A DNA stretch of 64,000 nt from Pseudomonas sp. S30 (GCF_016518545.1 NZ_JACVTO010000005.1:124001-188000), one strand, 5' to 3'. Counted from the first letter of the stretch, positions 34,104-47,341 are shown. The notes: generated by a model from the letters alone, not told the origin. Program-made: numbers and translations.

Positions 34104-34655
34104 ATGGGCCATTGGCTGGTCATCGACCTGGAGGCCACCACCGACGACGGTGGCTGGCCGGTCACCGAGATGGAAATCATCGAGATCGGCGCGAGCCTGG
34201 TCACGCGCGAAGGGCGCGAAGTGGATCATTTCCAGCGTTTCGTCAGGCCACGCCGGCGGCCGCAATTGACGCCGTTCTGCCGGCAACTCACCCACATCAG
34301 CCAGGCCAGCGTCGACTCGGCCGCCTCTTTCGTGGAGGTGTGGGCACAGTTCGAGCGCTGGCTGGGTCACCACAGCCAACAACTGCAGGCATGGGTGAGC
34401 TGGGGCGACTACGACCGCCGGCAACTGCTTCAGGAATGGCAGCACCACCAGTTGGACAGCCTGCTGCAAGGCCTGCCGCACATCAACCTCAAGCAGCGCT
34501 TCGCCAAGGCCCGTCAGTTGCAACGCCCACCCGGCCTCAATGGCGCCCTGCAACTGGCCGGCCTACAGTTTGCCGGCCAGCAGCACAGGGCCCTGGAGGA
34601 TGCCCGCAACACCGCGCGGCTGTTGCCCTTGAGCCTGCCGGCCACGGGTGCCTGA
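34104..34655 (+). CDS. DEDDh-family 3'-5' exonuclease
   Basis: A 183-residue exonuclease of the RNase T / DnaQ superfamily, closest in style to KapD/ERI1-like enzymes. Exo I is VIDLEATT (Asp8 and Glu10 bind metal), Exo II includes WVSWGDYDRRQL, and Exo III is HRALEDARNTARL with the catalytic His and Asp. It is probably cytoplasmic and acts on RNA or DNA 3' ends; the substrate is unknown. GGGAG lies upstream of the ATG. ppnP follows after 72 bp. Confidence 0.87.
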   Translation: MGHWLVIDLEATTDDGGWPVTEMEIIEIGASLVTREGREVDHFQRFVRPRRRPQLTPFCRQLTHISQASVDSAASFVEVWAQFERWLGHHSQQLQAWVSWGDYDRRQLLQEWQHHQLDSLLQGLPHINLKQRFAKARQLQRPPGLNGALQLAGLQFAGQQHRALEDARNTARLLPLSLPATGA

Positions 34656-34727
34656 AAGCAGATGACGGGCGCCGGGGGCTTGGGCATACTGGCCAGCCTT
34701 TTTCCAGCCCCTGTTCAGGAGTGGCCC

Positions 34728-35012
34728 ATGTTCCAGGTCAACGAATACTTCAACGGCACCGTCAAGTCGATCGCCTTCAGCGGCGAGGAAGGTCCGGCCA
34801 CCGTGGGCGTGATGGCGCCGGGCGAATACGAATTCGGCACCGCCAAGCGCGAGATCATGCACGTGGTCTCCGGCGCCCTGACCGTCAAGCTGCCGGGCAG
34901 CCAGAACTGGGAAACCTTCAACGCCGGCACCACCTTCAACGTGCCGGCCGACAGCAAGTTCCAGTTGCAGGTGAAGGTCGACACCGCCTACCTGTGCGAA
35001 TACCGCGACTGA
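34728..35012 (+). CDS. ppnP: Pyrimidine/purine nucleoside phosphorylase PpnP
   Basis: A 94-residue single cupin barrel (formerly YaiE/DUF1255): [56 protein letters not shown]. The family phosphorolyses several nucleosides to base and ribose-1-phosphate. The CAGGAG site sets the ATG at 34728. Its TGA directly abuts the stop of the convergent hydrolase gene. Confidence 0.92.
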   Translation: MFQVNEYFNGTVKSIAFSGEEGPATVGVMAPGEYEFGTAKREIMHVVSGALTVKLPGSQNWETFNAGTTFNVPADSKFQLQVKVDTAYLCEYRD

Positions 35013-35738
35013 TCAGCCGCCCGCTCCAGGCGGATTCTTCGCAGGCAGCCCGGCGAAGAATCCCGCCACCCGGTCGGCCGTCGCCTGCAGATGCTGATCA
35101 TGGGTGAAACCGGAGGCCTTCAACGGCTTGAGGTCATGATCGCCCGCCACCTGCCAGCTCAGCGCGATGGCGACTGACAAGGCATAGCCCCCGACCCGCT
35201 CGCGGTTGCCCAAGGCATCGCGCTCGCCCTGCACGATCAGCGTCGGCGTGCGCAGCTGTGCCAGATGCTCGACCCGCGGCTTCTCCGGCTTGCCCGCCGG
35301 GTGGAACGGGTAGCCCAGGCATACCAGCGCATCGGCGCCCAGTTCGTCGGCCAGCAGACTGGCCATGCGCCCGCCCATGGACTTGCCGCCGATCGCCAGC
35401 GGCCCAGTGACCAAAGGTCGCACCTGCCGATACACTTCGCGCCAGCGCTCGAGCAGCACCCCCTGGGGATTCGGCGGCCTTTTTCCGCCGTTCAGGCGAC
35501 GCTGGGCCATGTAGGAAAATTCAAAGCGGATGACGCCTACGCCAAGACCGGCCAGCCTTCGCGCGATCGTTTCCATGAACGGGCTGTCCATCGGCGCGCC
35601 TGCACCGTGGGCCAGGATCAGCGTCCAGGATCGCCGCCGATCTTCCAGGATCTGTGGGGGATCGACGCGCAAGCCCTGGACTTGTGCAACTTGGGCCCAT
35701 TGATCCCCGTCAATACCGGCACAGTGCCCTTCTTTCAT
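35013..35738 (-). CDS. Alpha/beta hydrolase, KANL3/Tex30-like
   Basis: A 241-residue cytoplasmic alpha/beta hydrolase with an oxyanion region ([16 protein letters not shown]), nucleophile elbow [14 protein letters not shown], an Asp-bearing strand ([14 protein letters not shown]) and the catalytic His in [10 protein letters not shown]. The substrate is unknown. GGAGGAAGC precedes the ATG at 35736-35738. It diverges from the first ccoN with only 49 bp between starts, so the ccoN control region reaches into this gene. Confidence 0.83.
   Translation of the reverse strand: MKEGHCAGIDGDQWAQVAQVQGLRVDPPQILEDRRRSWTLILAHGAGAPMDSPFMETIARRLAGLGVGVIRFEFSYMAQRRLNGGKRPPNPQGVLLERWREVYRQVRPLVTGPLAIGGKSMGGRMASLLADELGADALVCLGYPFHPAGKPEKPRVEHLAQLRTPTLIVQGERDALGNRERVGGYALSVAIALSWQVAGDHDLKPLKASGFTHDQHLQATADRVAGFFAGLPAKNPPGAGG
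35700..35713 (+). promoter_or_regulatory. Anr/FNR box upstream of the first ccoNOQP operon
   Basis: TTGATCCCCGTCAA fits TTGAT-N4-ATCAA at 9 of 10 positions. It lies inside the 5' coding part of the divergent hydrolase gene. TATAAC at 35763-35768 is a candidate -10, which would put the box near -67; another start site is possible. The P. aeruginosa operon in the same place (cco2) is known to be Anr-dependent. Confidence 0.7.
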
Positions 35739-35787
35739 GCTTCCTCCGCTGTTTAGCCTGCCTATAACCGTGGATGGGAACCCATAC

Positions 35788-37212
<1,425 letters not shown>

Positions 37213-37225
37213 GGAGAACCGCCTG

Positions 37226-37834
37226 ATGAAACATGAAGTCATCGAGAAAAACGTCGGCCTGCTGGCCTTGCTGATGGTGTTCGCCGTCAGCATCGGCGGC
37301 CTGACCCAGATCGTCCCGCTGTTCTTCCAGGACGTGACCAACAAACCGGTCGAGGGCATGAAGCCCTATACCGCCCTGCAACTCGAAGGCCGCGACATCT
37401 ACATCCGTGAAGGCTGCGTGGGCTGCCACTCGCAGATGATCCGCCCGTTCCGCGCCGAGACCGAACGCTACGGCCACTACTCGGTGGCCGGTGAAAGCGT
37501 GTGGGATCACCCCTTCCTGTGGGGCTCCAAGCGCACCGGGCCGGACCTGGCCCGGGTGGGCGGACGCTATTCGGACGACTGGCACCGCGCGCACCTGTAC
37601 AACCCGCGCAACGTGGTGCCGGAGTCGAAGATGCCCGCCTACCCCTGGTTGGTGGCGCAGCCGGTGGACAACAGCCACACCGAGACCAAGCTGCGCGTGA
37701 TGCGCTCGCTGGGTGTGCCCTACAGCGACGAGGACATCGCCGGTGCCCGCGACGCGGTCAAGGGCAAGACCGAGATGGATGCACTGGTCGCCTACCTGCA
37801 GGTGCTCGGCACCTCGATCAAGAACAAGAGGTGA
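37226..37834 (+). CDS. ccoO: cbb3 oxidase mono-haem subunit CcoO, first copy
   Basis: A 202-residue membrane-anchored cytochrome c with one N-terminal helix (residues about 10-30) and one haem site C-V-G-C-H in [14 protein letters not shown]. It passes electrons from CcoP to CcoN. It begins 13 bp after ccoN. Positions 37481-37648 are almost identical to 41048-41215 in the second copy. Confidence 0.96.
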   Translation: MKHEVIEKNVGLLALLMVFAVSIGGLTQIVPLFFQDVTNKPVEGMKPYTALQLEGRDIYIREGCVGCHSQMIRPFRAETERYGHYSVAGESVWDHPFLWGSKRTGPDLARVGGRYSDDWHRAHLYNPRNVVPESKMPAYPWLVAQPVDNSHTETKLRVMRSLGVPYSDEDIAGARDAVKGKTEMDALVAYLQVLGTSIKNKR

Positions 37835-37839
37835 ACGCC

Positions 37840-38058
37840 ATGGAAATGGACATCGGCATGATCCGCGGCGTGGGCACCCTGGTGGTGATGATCGCCTTCA
37901 TCGGCCTGTCGCTGTGGGTGTTCAATCGACGCCGCGACCGTGATTTCGCCGAAGCGCGCCTGCTGCCCTTCGACGACGACCGCCTGCCCCCTGCCGGGCA
38001 GGAACCAGCTGCTGTGCCTGCAGCCGTGACTGCAGTGGTGAGGAGTAACGGGCAATGA
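37840..38058 (+). CDS. ccoQ: cbb3 oxidase small subunit CcoQ, first copy
   Basis: A 72-residue single-helix protein starting [20 protein letters not shown] with a charged C-terminal tail. CcoQ stabilises the oxidase. It starts 5 bp after ccoO and overlaps ccoP by 4 bp (ATGA). An internal ATG two codons in is an alternative start. Confidence 0.9.
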   Translation: MEMDIGMIRGVGTLVVMIAFIGLSLWVFNRRRDRDFAEARLLPFDDDRLPPAGQEPAAVPAAVTAVVRSNGQ

Positions 38059-38993
38059 CCACCTTCTGGAGTACCTACATCAGCGTACTGACGCTCGGCA
38101 GCCTGGTCGGACTGACCTGGCTGCTGCTGGGCACGCGCAAGGGCCAGAGCGGCAACACCACCGACCAGACCATGGGTCACAGCTTCGATGGCATCGAGGA
38201 GTACGACAACCCGCTGCCCAAGTGGTGGTTCTGGCTGTTCGTCGGCACCCTGGTGTTCTCGGTGGGCTATCTGATCCTCTACCCGGGCCTGGGCAACTGG
38301 AAAGGCATCCTGCCGGGCTACGAGGACGGCTGGACCCAGGTCGGCGAATGGCAGAAAGAGATGGACAAGGCCGACGCCCGGTTCGGACCGATCTTCGCCA
38401 AATTCGCCGCGATGCCGGTGCAGGAGGTGGCCAAGGATCCCCAGGCGCTGAAGATGGGCGCACGTCTGTTCGCCTCCAACTGCGCGGTGTGCCACGGCTC
38501 CGACGCCAAGGGCGCCTACGGCTTCCCGAACCTCACCGACAAGGACTGGCGCTGGGGTGGCGAGCCCGAGACCATCAAGGCGTCGATCATGAACGGCCGG
38601 CACGGCGTGATGCCGGCCTGGGCCGAAGTGATCGGCGAACAGGGCGTCACGGATGTCTCGGCCTACGTGCTGACCGGCCTGGCTCATCGCAGCCTGCCGC
38701 AAGGAGTCAAGGCCGACCCGGTCAAGGGCAAGGACATCTTCGCCAGCACCTGCGTGGCCTGCCACGGCCCCGAAGGCAAGGGCATCGCGGCCATGGGCGC
38801 CCCGGACCTGACCCATCCGCAGGCGTTCATCTACGGTTCGAGCCTGGCGCAGTTGCAGCAGACCATTCGCTATGGTCGCCAGGGACAGATGCCGGCCCAG
38901 GCCGAGATCCAGGGCAACGACAAGGTGCATCTGCTGGCAGCCTATGTTTACAGCCTGTCACAGGATGACCCGGCCCAGACCACCCAGCCGTAA
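38055..38993 (+). CDS. ccoP: cbb3 oxidase di-haem subunit CcoP, first copy
   Basis: A 312-residue subunit with two N-terminal membrane segments ([36 protein letters not shown]) and a periplasmic part with two haem c sites, [13 protein letters not shown] and [12 protein letters not shown]. It accepts electrons from soluble cytochromes. The link after ILPGYE is about 20 residues shorter than in the second copy. Confidence 0.95.
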   Translation: MTTFWSTYISVLTLGSLVGLTWLLLGTRKGQSGNTTDQTMGHSFDGIEEYDNPLPKWWFWLFVGTLVFSVGYLILYPGLGNWKGILPGYEDGWTQVGEWQKEMDKADARFGPIFAKFAAMPVQEVAKDPQALKMGARLFASNCAVCHGSDAKGAYGFPNLTDKDWRWGGEPETIKASIMNGRHGVMPAWAEVIGEQGVTDVSAYVLTGLAHRSLPQGVKADPVKGKDIFASTCVACHGPEGKGIAAMGAPDLTHPQAFIYGSSLAQLQQTIRYGRQGQMPAQAEIQGNDKVHLLAAYVYSLSQDDPAQTTQP

Positions 38994-39019
38994 TACCTTT
39001 CCCCGCCAGTCCCGCGCTT

Positions 39020-39065
39020 CTGTGGTGGTGCCGAGTCGGTCAAGTCCGACTCCGCATCGCCACAG
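39020..39065 (+). terminator. Nested hairpin after the first ccoP
   Basis: Outer arms CTGTGG / CCACAG (39020-39025, 39060-39065) enclose inner arms GAGTCGG / CCGACTC (39033-39039, 39046-39052). It lies 27 bp after the ccoP stop with no T-tract; it may end or stabilise the operon transcript. Confidence 0.4.
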
Positions 39066-39192
39066 GAGCGCTGTCGTTTCAGCCAGGCTTGACGGACGCC
39101 ACCCCAGTCGCCGTTATATCCCATCGCGCTTGTGAAGTGGCTGAAACGCGCTTTAAAAGCCTGACCGATCGATCAGAAAATTCCGAGAAAAG

Positions 39193-39224
39193 GTACACAT
39201 AACAGTTATTTGTTTGTGTACAAT
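39193..39224 (+). promoter_or_regulatory. Interrupted dyad over a -10 candidate upstream of the second ccoN
   Basis: GTACACA (39193-39199) and TGTGTAC (39215-39221) are perfect inverted arms; inside them AACA (39201-39204) pairs with TGTT (39211-39214). TACAAT (39219-39224) overlaps the right arm. The symmetry and AT-richness suggest an operator. The binding protein is unknown. Confidence 0.4.
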
Positions 39225-39347
39225 CACCTAGCCTGCGCTCGATACCGCCGAATGAACCGCATCGCCCGTGGGCATCGGCGCGTTGCCTTGCGTAGCCTCG
39301 CCACCGATCGTCCACTCACAAGAACAGCCCAAGCGTGGAACCTCGAC

Positions 39348-40792
<1,445 letters not shown>

Positions 40793-40793
<1 letters not shown>

Positions 40794-41401
40794 TGAAGCA
40801 TGAAATCGTCGAGAAGAACATTGGCCTGCTGGCCTTCTTCATGGTCGTTGCCGTGAGCATCGGTGGCCTGACGCAGATCGTCCCGCTGTTCTTCCAGGAT
40901 GTGACCAACAAGCCGGTCGAGGGCATGAAGCCGCGCACCGCACTGGAGGTCGAAGGCCGGGACATCTACATTCGCGAAGGCTGCGTGGGCTGCCACTCGC
41001 AGATGATCCGCCCGTTGCGCGCCGAAACTGAACGCTACGGGCATTATTCGGTGGCCGGTGAAAGCGTGTGGGATCACCCTTTCCTGTGGGGCTCCAAGCG
41101 CACCGGGCCGGACCTGGCCCGGGTCGGTGGGCGCTATTCGGACGACTGGCACCGCGCGCACCTGTACAACCCCCGCAACGTGGTGCCCGAGTCGAAGATG
41201 CCAGCCTACCCCTGGCTGGTGGAGAATCGCCTGGACGGTCAGGACACGGCGAAGAAGCTCGAGGTGCTGCGTACCCTCGGCGTGCCTTACAGCGATGCGG
41301 ACATCGCCGGTGCGCGCGACGCAGTCAAGGGCAAGACCGAGATGGACGCGCTGGTGGCCTACCTGCAGGGCCTGGGCACCTTGATCAAGAGCAAACGGTG
41401 A
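40793..41401 (+). CDS. ccoO: cbb3 oxidase mono-haem subunit CcoO, second copy
   Basis: A 202-residue paralogue of the first CcoO with one membrane anchor and the haem site [14 protein letters not shown]. It is translationally coupled on both sides: TGATG at the ccoN junction and again at the ccoQ junction. Confidence 0.95.
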
Positions 41402-41604
41402 TGGCGATGGATATAGGAACGATTCGCGGCCTGGGCACCCTGGTGGTACTGCTGGCCTTCGTCGGCCTGGCCCTGTGGGTGTTCAGCCCGAGGCGCAAGC
41501 AGGCTTTCGACGAGGCCACGCAGTTGCCGTTCGCCGACGACCCCGAGGCGCGGTCGCGCCTGGAGCGCGCGCACGACCAGACACCCGGGAGCGAGCGACC
41601 ATGA
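41401..41604 (+). CDS. ccoQ: cbb3 oxidase small subunit CcoQ, second copy
   Basis: A 67-residue single-helix subunit starting [20 protein letters not shown] with a charged tail. Start and stop overlap its neighbours (TGATG with ccoO, ATGA with ccoP). Confidence 0.88.
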   Translation: MAMDIGTIRGLGTLVVLLAFVGLALWVFSPRRKQAFDEATQLPFADDPEARSRLERAHDQTPGSERP

Positions 41605-42629
41605 CCACGTTCTGGAGCCTGTACGTCAGCGTGCTGACCCTGGGCACGATCCTGGCCCTCATCTGGCTGCTGCTGTCGACCCGCAAGGGCCAGCGCGACG
41701 AACTGACCGAGCAGACCGTCGGACACGCCTTCGACGGCATCGAAGAGTACGACAATCCCCTGCCGAGCTGGTGGTTCTGGCTGTTCGTCGGCACCATCGT
41801 CTTCGCCCTGGGCTACCTGGTGCTGTATCCGGGCCTGGGGAACTGGCGCGGCCTGCTGCCTGGCTACGCCTACCTGGATGCGGACACACGCAGCGAATTC
41901 GGCGACGGCGAACGCGGCTGGAGCGGCGTGCACGAATGGGAAAAGGAAATGGCCAGGGCCAATGCCCGCTTCGGCCCGATCTTCGCCAGGTTCGCAGCCA
42001 TGCCGTTGGAAGACGTGGCCAAGGATCCCCAGGCGCTGAAGATGGGGGCGCGGCTGTTCGCCTCCAACTGCGCGGTGTGCCATGGCTCCGATGCCAAGGG
42101 CGCCTACGGCTTTCCCAACCTCACCGACAGCGACTGGCGCTGGGGGGGCGAGCCGCAGACCATCAAGGCCTCGATCATGAACGGTCGAATGGGCGTGATG
42201 CCTGGCTGGGGCCCGGTGATCGGCGAACAGGGCGTGGCGGACGTGGCGGCCTATGTGTTGACGGACCTGGCCGGCCGCAGCCTGCCAGAGGGTGCCAAGG
42301 CCGACCCGCAGAAGGGCCAGGCAATCTACGCCAGCACCTGTGTGGCCTGCCATGGCCCCGAAGGCAAGGGCACCGCGGTCATGGGCGCGCCGAACCTCAC
42401 CCGCCCCCAGGCGTTCATCTACGGCTCCAGCTTCGCCCAGCTGCAACAGACCATCCGTCATGGCCGCCAGGGGCAGATGCCAGCCCAGGCCCAGATCCAG
42501 GGCAACGACCGTGTGCACCTGCTGGCCGCCTATGTCTACAGCCTGTCCCAGCAAGCGCAGCCCGCTACGCCAGCCTCAGCCGAGGCGCTCGAAACACCGA
42601 CGCCGCCAGCGAAACCGGCCGCTCACTGA
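41601..42629 (+). CDS. ccoP: cbb3 oxidase di-haem subunit CcoP, second copy
   Basis: A 342-residue subunit with two membrane segments and haem sites [13 protein letters not shown] and [12 protein letters not shown]. Compared with the first copy it has an insertion after LLPGYA (about [18 protein letters not shown]) and a longer Ala/Pro-rich C-terminal tail. The ATG at 41601 follows a GAGCGA-type site; an earlier in-frame start would add an unrelated leader overlapping ccoQ. Confidence 0.94.
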   Translation: MTTFWSLYVSVLTLGTILALIWLLLSTRKGQRDELTEQTVGHAFDGIEEYDNPLPSWWFWLFVGTIVFALGYLVLYPGLGNWRGLLPGYAYLDADTRSEFGDGERGWSGVHEWEKEMARANARFGPIFARFAAMPLEDVAKDPQALKMGARLFASNCAVCHGSDAKGAYGFPNLTDSDWRWGGEPQTIKASIMNGRMGVMPGWGPVIGEQGVADVAAYVLTDLAGRSLPEGAKADPQKGQAIYASTCVACHGPEGKGTAVMGAPNLTRPQAFIYGSSFAQLQQTIRHGRQGQMPAQAQIQGNDRVHLLAAYVYSLSQQAQPATPASAEALETPTPPAKPAAH

Positions 42630-42639
42630 CCTGAATCAA
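42626..42639 (+). promoter_or_regulatory. Weak Anr-like box between ccoP and ccoG
   Basis: CTGACCTGAATCAA matches TTGAT-N4-ATCAA at 8 of 10 positions with a perfect right arm. It overlaps the ccoP stop, 170 bp before ccoG. Confidence 0.4.
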
Positions 42640-42811
42640 TTGACACCTTGCCGTACACGAATATCGTCGGCAACCCAACGCGGCTAAAGGTCGCAGCGCG
42701 GTCCGAGCCCGCCATCAGCGGCGTATCATGACTCGCAGAGCGCCCCTGCCGGGCGCATGACCAGGGCCGGCACGCACTGGCCCGGGCATTTCTCCACTGC
42801 CGTGGGATCGA

Positions 42812-44224
42812 ATGATGAGCAAGCAGATACCCGTACATGATGTCACCCCTGCCACCGGAAAGGATTCCGTCGACCTGTATGCTTCCCGGGAAAAGATCTA
42901 CACCCGCGCCTTCACCGGTGTGTTCCGCAGACTGCGCATGGCCGGTGGGGCCGTGCTGTTGCTGCTGTACTTCGGTACCGTCTGGTTGAACTGGGGCGGT
43001 CACCAGGCCGTGTGGTGGAACCTGCCCGAGCGCAAGTTCTACATTTTCGGCGCCACCATCTGGCCGCAGGACTTCATCCTGCTGTCGGGCATCCTGATCG
43101 TCGCCGCCTTCGGTCTGTTCTTCATCACCGTTTACGCCGGGCGGGTCTGGTGCGGCTATACCTGCCCGCAAAGCGTGTGGACCTGGATCTTCATGTGGTG
43201 CGAGAAGGCCACCGAGGGCGATCGCAACCAGCGCATGAAGCTGGACAAATCGGCGATGAGCGGCGGCAAATTGCTGCGCAAGCTGGCCAAGCACAGCCTG
43301 TGGCTGCTGATCGGCCTGGTCACCGGCCTGACCTTCGTCGGCTACTTCGCCCCCATTCGCGAACTGGTGGTAGATTTCTTCACCGGTCAAGCCGACGGCT
43401 GGGCGTACTTCTGGGTCGGTTTCTTCACCCTGGCCACCTATGGCAACGCCGGCTGGCTGCGTGAACAGGTGTGCGTGTACATGTGCCCCTACGCGCGTTT
43501 CCAGAGCGTGATGTTCGACAAGGACACGCTGATCGTCTCCTACGACCCGCGCCGTGGGGAAACCCGTGGGCCGCGCAAGAAAGGCGTGGATCCCCGCGCC
43601 AAGGGTCTGGGCGACTGCATCGACTGCACCCTGTGCGTACAGGTCTGCCCCACCGGCATCGACATCCGCGACGGCTTGCAGATCGAGTGCATCGGCTGTG
43701 CGGCGTGCATTGACGCCTGCGATGCGGTGATGGACAAGATGAACTACCCGCGCGGCCTGGTCAGCTACACCACCGAGCACAACCTGTCCGGGCAGAAAAC
43801 CCACCTGCTGCGCCCGCGCCTGATCGGCTACGCCATCGTGCTGCTGGTGATGATCGGCGCCCTGGCCAGCGCCTTCGCCACCCGTTCGCTGGTTGGGCTG
43901 GATGTCAGCAAGGACCGGGTGCTGTACCGCGAGAACGCCCAGGGCCAGATCGAGAACGTGTACAGCCTGAAGGTCATGAACAAGGATCAGCACGACCATG
44001 TGTATGTGCTCGATGCCGGTGGTCTGCCGGGGCTGCAACTGACCGCCCAGCGAGAGCTGCGGGTGGCGGCCGGTGACAGCGTCAGCCTGCCGGTGCAATT
44101 GTCGATCGCGCCCGAGCAACTGCCGTCGACCACCAACGACATCACCTTCATCCTCAGGGACGCCGACGACAGCGCCACCGAGGTCCAGGCCAAGAGCCGC
44201 TTCATCGGCCCACAGATCCGCTGA
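42812..44224 (+). CDS. ccoG: cbb3 oxidase assembly protein CcoG
   Basis: A 470-residue polyferredoxin-like membrane protein. About five membrane helices (VYAGRVWCGYTCPQSVWTW; WVGFFTLATYGNAGW) are followed by two 4Fe-4S clusters (GDCIDCTLCVQVCPTGID; CIGCAACIDACDAVMD) and a periplasmic Ig-like C-terminal domain. CcoG is reported to reduce Cu(II) for cbb3 assembly. ATG codons at 42812 and 42815 are both possible. It heads the ccoGHIS assembly block. Confidence 0.94.
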   Translation: MMSKQIPVHDVTPATGKDSVDLYASREKIYTRAFTGVFRRLRMAGGAVLLLLYFGTVWLNWGGHQAVWWNLPERKFYIFGATIWPQDFILLSGILIVAAFGLFFITVYAGRVWCGYTCPQSVWTWIFMWCEKATEGDRNQRMKLDKSAMSGGKLLRKLAKHSLWLLIGLVTGLTFVGYFAPIRELVVDFFTGQADGWAYFWVGFFTLATYGNAGWLREQVCVYMCPYARFQSVMFDKDTLIVSYDPRRGETRGPRKKGVDPRAKGLGDCIDCTLCVQVCPTGIDIRDGLQIECIGCAACIDACDAVMDKMNYPRGLVSYTTEHNLSGQKTHLLRPRLIGYAIVLLVMIGALASAFATRSLVGLDVSKDRVLYRENAQGQIENVYSLKVMNKDQHDHVYVLDAGGLPGLQLTAQRELRVAAGDSVSLPVQLSIAPEQLPSTTNDITFILRDADDSATEVQAKSRFIGPQIR

Positions 44225-44241
44225 CAGAGAGATAGCGCACC

Positions 44242-44766
44242 ATGATCGCCACCGCCGCCAGCCCCTGGTACAAGCACCTCTGGCCCTGGATCCTGATCGG
44301 CATCCTCACCACCTCGGTGTGCCTGAGCCTGACCATGGTCAGCATCGCCGTGCGCAACCCGGACAACCTGGTGAACGACAACTACTACGAGGCCGGCAAA
44401 GGCATCAACCGCTCGCTGGACCGCGAGATGCTCGCCCAGGCCCTGAACCTGCACGCCAGCATGAACTTGGACGAGCTGACCGGCGAGGTGCAACTGCAGC
44501 TGAGCGGCGACAGCGTGCCGGCCAGCCTGGAGCTGAACCTGATCTCGCCGACCCAGCCGGACAAGGACCGCAAGGTGCGCTTGCTGCGCGTGGATGGCGG
44601 GCGCTACGTCGGCCAGATCGACGACAAGGTCGAAGGGCGGCGCTTCGTCGAACTGCTCGGCAGCGAGCAGGGCCAGGTCTGGCGTCTGTTCGAGGAGGAG
44701 AAGATCGAGCAAGGCGTCGCTCTGCAGCTAGGCGATGAGGCGCTGCAAGGCGCCCAGGACCGCTGA
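44242..44766 (+). CDS. ccoH: cbb3 oxidase accessory protein CcoH (FixH)
   Basis: A 174-residue protein with one N-terminal membrane helix (LWPWILIGILTTSVCLSLTMV) and a periplasmic FixH domain beginning RNPDNLVNDNYYEAGKGIN, the family signature. It acts in cbb3 assembly and starts 17 bp after ccoG. Confidence 0.9.
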   Translation: MIATAASPWYKHLWPWILIGILTTSVCLSLTMVSIAVRNPDNLVNDNYYEAGKGINRSLDREMLAQALNLHASMNLDELTGEVQLQLSGDSVPASLELNLISPTQPDKDRKVRLLRVDGGRYVGQIDDKVEGRRFVELLGSEQGQVWRLFEEEKIEQGVALQLGDEALQGAQDR

Positions 44767-44832
44767 TTGCACAGGCCGCGTCCAGCCGTCCAGCGACGCT
44801 GTACGCGCCAGGGCGTGAGCGTGATGATCATC

Positions 44833-44860
44833 GGCAGGTGCAACTGAACCCGCACCTGCC
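44833..44860 (+). terminator. Hairpin between ccoH and ccoI
   Basis: GGCAGGTGC (44833-44841) pairs with GCACCTGCC (44852-44860) around a 10-nt loop, 30 bp before ccoI. A palindrome GATGATCATC (44823-44832) adjoins it. There is no T-tract; it could attenuate or process the assembly-gene transcript. Confidence 0.4.
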
Positions 44861-44890
44861 TTCCCACGATTCGTTCAAGGCACCGACCTG

Positions 44891-47341
44891 ATGACTCAAC
44901 CCACCCTCTGTTACCACTGCGCCCTGCCCGTCCCGGCGAGCAGCCGCTTCTGCGCCGTGGTGCTGGGTCAGTCGCGAGCATTCTGCTGCCCGGGCTGCCA
45001 GGCCGTGGCCGAGGCCATCGTCGCCAGCGGGCTGGAGCAGTACTACCAGCACCGCAGCGACAGCAGCGCCAACCCCCAGGCATTGTCCAGGCTGGTGCCG
45101 GAGGAGCTGGCTTTGTACGACCGCAGCGATGTGCAGCAGGGCCTGGTTCACCACCAAGGCGAGTGGGCCGAGGTCGTGCTGATGATCGAGGGCGTCAGCT
45201 GCGCAGCCTGTGGCTGGCTCATCGAACATCACCTGGCCCGGCTCGACGGCGTGGCCGAAGTGCGCCTGAACCTGTCGAATCATCGCTTGCAGGTGCGCTG
45301 GGACGCGCAGCGCCTGCCGCTGTCACGGGTACTGAAGGCGTTGCGCGGTATCGGCTACGCGGCCCATCCCTATCGACCCGATCAGGCCGCCGAGCAACTG
45401 GCGCGAGAGAACCGTACCGCGCTGCGTCGGCTGGGAGTGGCCGGCCTGCTGTGGTTCCAGGCGATGATGGCGACGATGGCCACCTGGCCGGAATTCAATA
45501 TCGACCTGTCACCCGAACTGCACAGCATCCTGCGCTGGGTGGCGCTGTTTCTCACCACCCCGATCGTGTTCTACAGCTGTGCGCCGTTCTTCAAGGGCGC
45601 TGCCCGCGACCTGCGCACCAGGCACATGACCATGGACCTGTCGGTGTCCCTGGCCATCGGCCTGGCCTATGGCGCCGGGATCTGGACGGCGATCACCGGC
45701 AGCGGCGAGCTGTACTTCGACACCGTGGGCATGTTCGCCCTGTTCCTGCTCAGCGGCCGCTACCTGGAACGACGCGCTCGCGAGCGCACCGCGGCGGTCA
45801 CCGCACAACTGGTCAATGTACTGCCCGCTTCCTGCCTGCGCCTGGACCTGTACGGGGCGACCGAGCGCGTGCTGCTATCGGAACTGGCCAAGGGCGATCG
45901 GCTGCAGGTGCTGCCTGGCGCGGTCATTCCGGCCGACGGACGCATTCTGGAGGGCCGTTCGAGCGTGGATGAGTCGTTGCTCACCGGCGAGTACCTGCCC
46001 CAGGCCCGGCGCGTCGGCGATCCGGTCACCGGCGGCACGCTGAACATCGAAAGCACCCTGGTGGTAGAGGTGCAGGCACTCGGCCAGGACTCGCGACTGT
46101 CGGCCATCGTGCGCCTGCTGGAGCGCGCACAGACGGAAAAACCACGCCTGGCACGGCTCGCCGACCGCGCCTCACAATGGTTTCTGCTGCTGAGCCTGAT
46201 CGCGGCACTGGCCATCGGCCTGTGGTGGTGGCATCTGGATGCCGGGCGGGCGTTCTGGATCGTGCTGGCGATGCTGGTGGCGACCTGTCCCTGCGCCCTG
46301 TCGCTGGCCACGCCCACCGCGCTGACCGCCGCCACCGGTACGCTGCACAGTCTCGGCCTGCTGGTGACCCGCGGGCATGTGCTCGAGGGCCTGAACCAGA
46401 TCGACACGGTGGTGTTCGACAAGACCGGCACGCTCACCGAAGGTCGCCTGGCGCTGCGCAGCGTCCAGCCGCTCGGGCCTTTGTCGGCGCAGCGCTGCCT
46501 GGCCCTGGCGGCAGCCCTGGAGAACCGTTCGGAGCATCCCATCGCCCGCGCGTTCGGGCGCAGCGCCGAGCCGGCCGAGCAGGTCGAGGCGGTGCCGGGG
46601 CTGGGCCTCGAGGGGCACCTCGGCCAGCAGCGCCTGCGCATCGGCCAGGCCGCGTTCGTCTGCGCCCTGAGCGGTGCCCAGGTGCCAGCGCTACCGGCCG
46701 CCGGGGGACAATGGCTGTTGCTGGGCGATCGCCAGGGGCCGCTGGCCTGGTTCGCGCTGGACGATCGGCTGCGCGAAGACGCCGCCGCGCTGCTGGCGGC
46801 GTGCAAGGCCCGCGGCTGGCACACCGTCCTGCTGTCGGGCGACAGTTCGCCCATGGTCGCCGAAGTGGCCGCGCAACTGGGGATCGACCAGGCCTGCGGC
46901 GGTTTGCGCCCGGATGACAAGCTGGCCCGGCTCAAGGCCTTGCAGGCCCAGGGACGCAAGGTGCTGATGCTCGGCGATGGCGTCAACGACGTCCCGGTAC
47001 TGGCGGCGGCGGACATCAGCATCGCCATGGGCTCGGCGACGGACCTGGCCAAGACCAGCGCCGATGCAGTGCTGCTGTCCAACCGCCTGCAAGCCGTGGC
47101 AGAGGCCTTCGATCTGGCGCGGCGCACTCGGCGCATCATCCTCGAGAACCTGCTGTGGGCGACGCTGTACAATGGCCTGATGCTACCCTTCGCGGCGCTG
47201 GGCTGGATCACGCCCGTGTGGGCGGCCGTCGGCATGTCGCTGAGCTCGCTGGTGGTGGTGCTCAACGCCCTGCGCCTGACCCGACTGCCGGCCGCCGCCA
47301 AGGCCCGCGTAGCAACGAGACCAGCCGCCCTGGCCACCTGA
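44891..47341 (+). CDS. ccoI: Copper-exporting P1B ATPase CcoI
   Basis: An 816-residue P-type ATPase supplying copper for the CcoN active site. It has an N-terminal cysteine-rich segment ([24 protein letters not shown]), a heavy-metal domain with C-A-A-C ([15 protein letters not shown]), membrane helices with the C-P-C metal site ([15 protein letters not shown]), the phosphorylation loop DKTGTLTEG and the hinge [15 protein letters not shown]. FixI-type, as expected in a ccoGHIS operon. Confidence 0.95.
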   Translation: MTQPTLCYHCALPVPASSRFCAVVLGQSRAFCCPGCQAVAEAIVASGLEQYYQHRSDSSANPQALSRLVPEELALYDRSDVQQGLVHHQGEWAEVVLMIEGVSCAACGWLIEHHLARLDGVAEVRLNLSNHRLQVRWDAQRLPLSRVLKALRGIGYAAHPYRPDQAAEQLARENRTALRRLGVAGLLWFQAMMATMATWPEFNIDLSPELHSILRWVALFLTTPIVFYSCAPFFKGAARDLRTRHMTMDLSVSLAIGLAYGAGIWTAITGSGELYFDTVGMFALFLLSGRYLERRARERTAAVTAQLVNVLPASCLRLDLYGATERVLLSELAKGDRLQVLPGAVIPADGRILEGRSSVDESLLTGEYLPQARRVGDPVTGGTLNIESTLVVEVQALGQDSRLSAIVRLLERAQTEKPRLARLADRASQWFLLLSLIAALAIGLWWWHLDAGRAFWIVLAMLVATCPCALSLATPTALTAATGTLHSLGLLVTRGHVLEGLNQIDTVVFDKTGTLTEGRLALRSVQPLGPLSAQRCLALAAALENRSEHPIARAFGRSAEPAEQVEAVPGLGLEGHLGQQRLRIGQAAFVCALSGAQVPALPAAGGQWLLLGDRQGPLAWFALDDRLREDAAALLAACKARGWHTVLLSGDSSPMVAEVAAQLGIDQACGGLRPDDKLARLKALQAQGRKVLMLGDGVNDVPVLAAADISIAMGSATDLAKTSADAVLLSNRLQAVAEAFDLARRTRRIILENLLWATLYNGLMLPFAALGWITPVWAAVGMSLSSLVVVLNALRLTRLPAAAKARVATRPAALAT

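Larger units (their letters stand above)
38994..39347. other. Intergenic region between the two ccoNOQP operons (354 bp)
   Basis: No gene of its own is convincing; an open frame from 39210 joins ccoN but has no family counterpart before 39348. The region holds a nested hairpin after ccoP (39020-39065), an AT-rich stretch, a long interrupted dyad (39193-39221) and a TACAAT -10 candidate. No Anr consensus is present, in keeping with the constitutive cco1 operon of P. aeruginosa. Confidence 0.5.

Noticed and set aside
39161..39176. CTGACCGATCGATCAG as an Anr box for the second ccoN
   Set aside because: The TGA and TCA halves are 8 bp apart instead of the 6 in the FNR-type site, and the TT/AA ends are missing.
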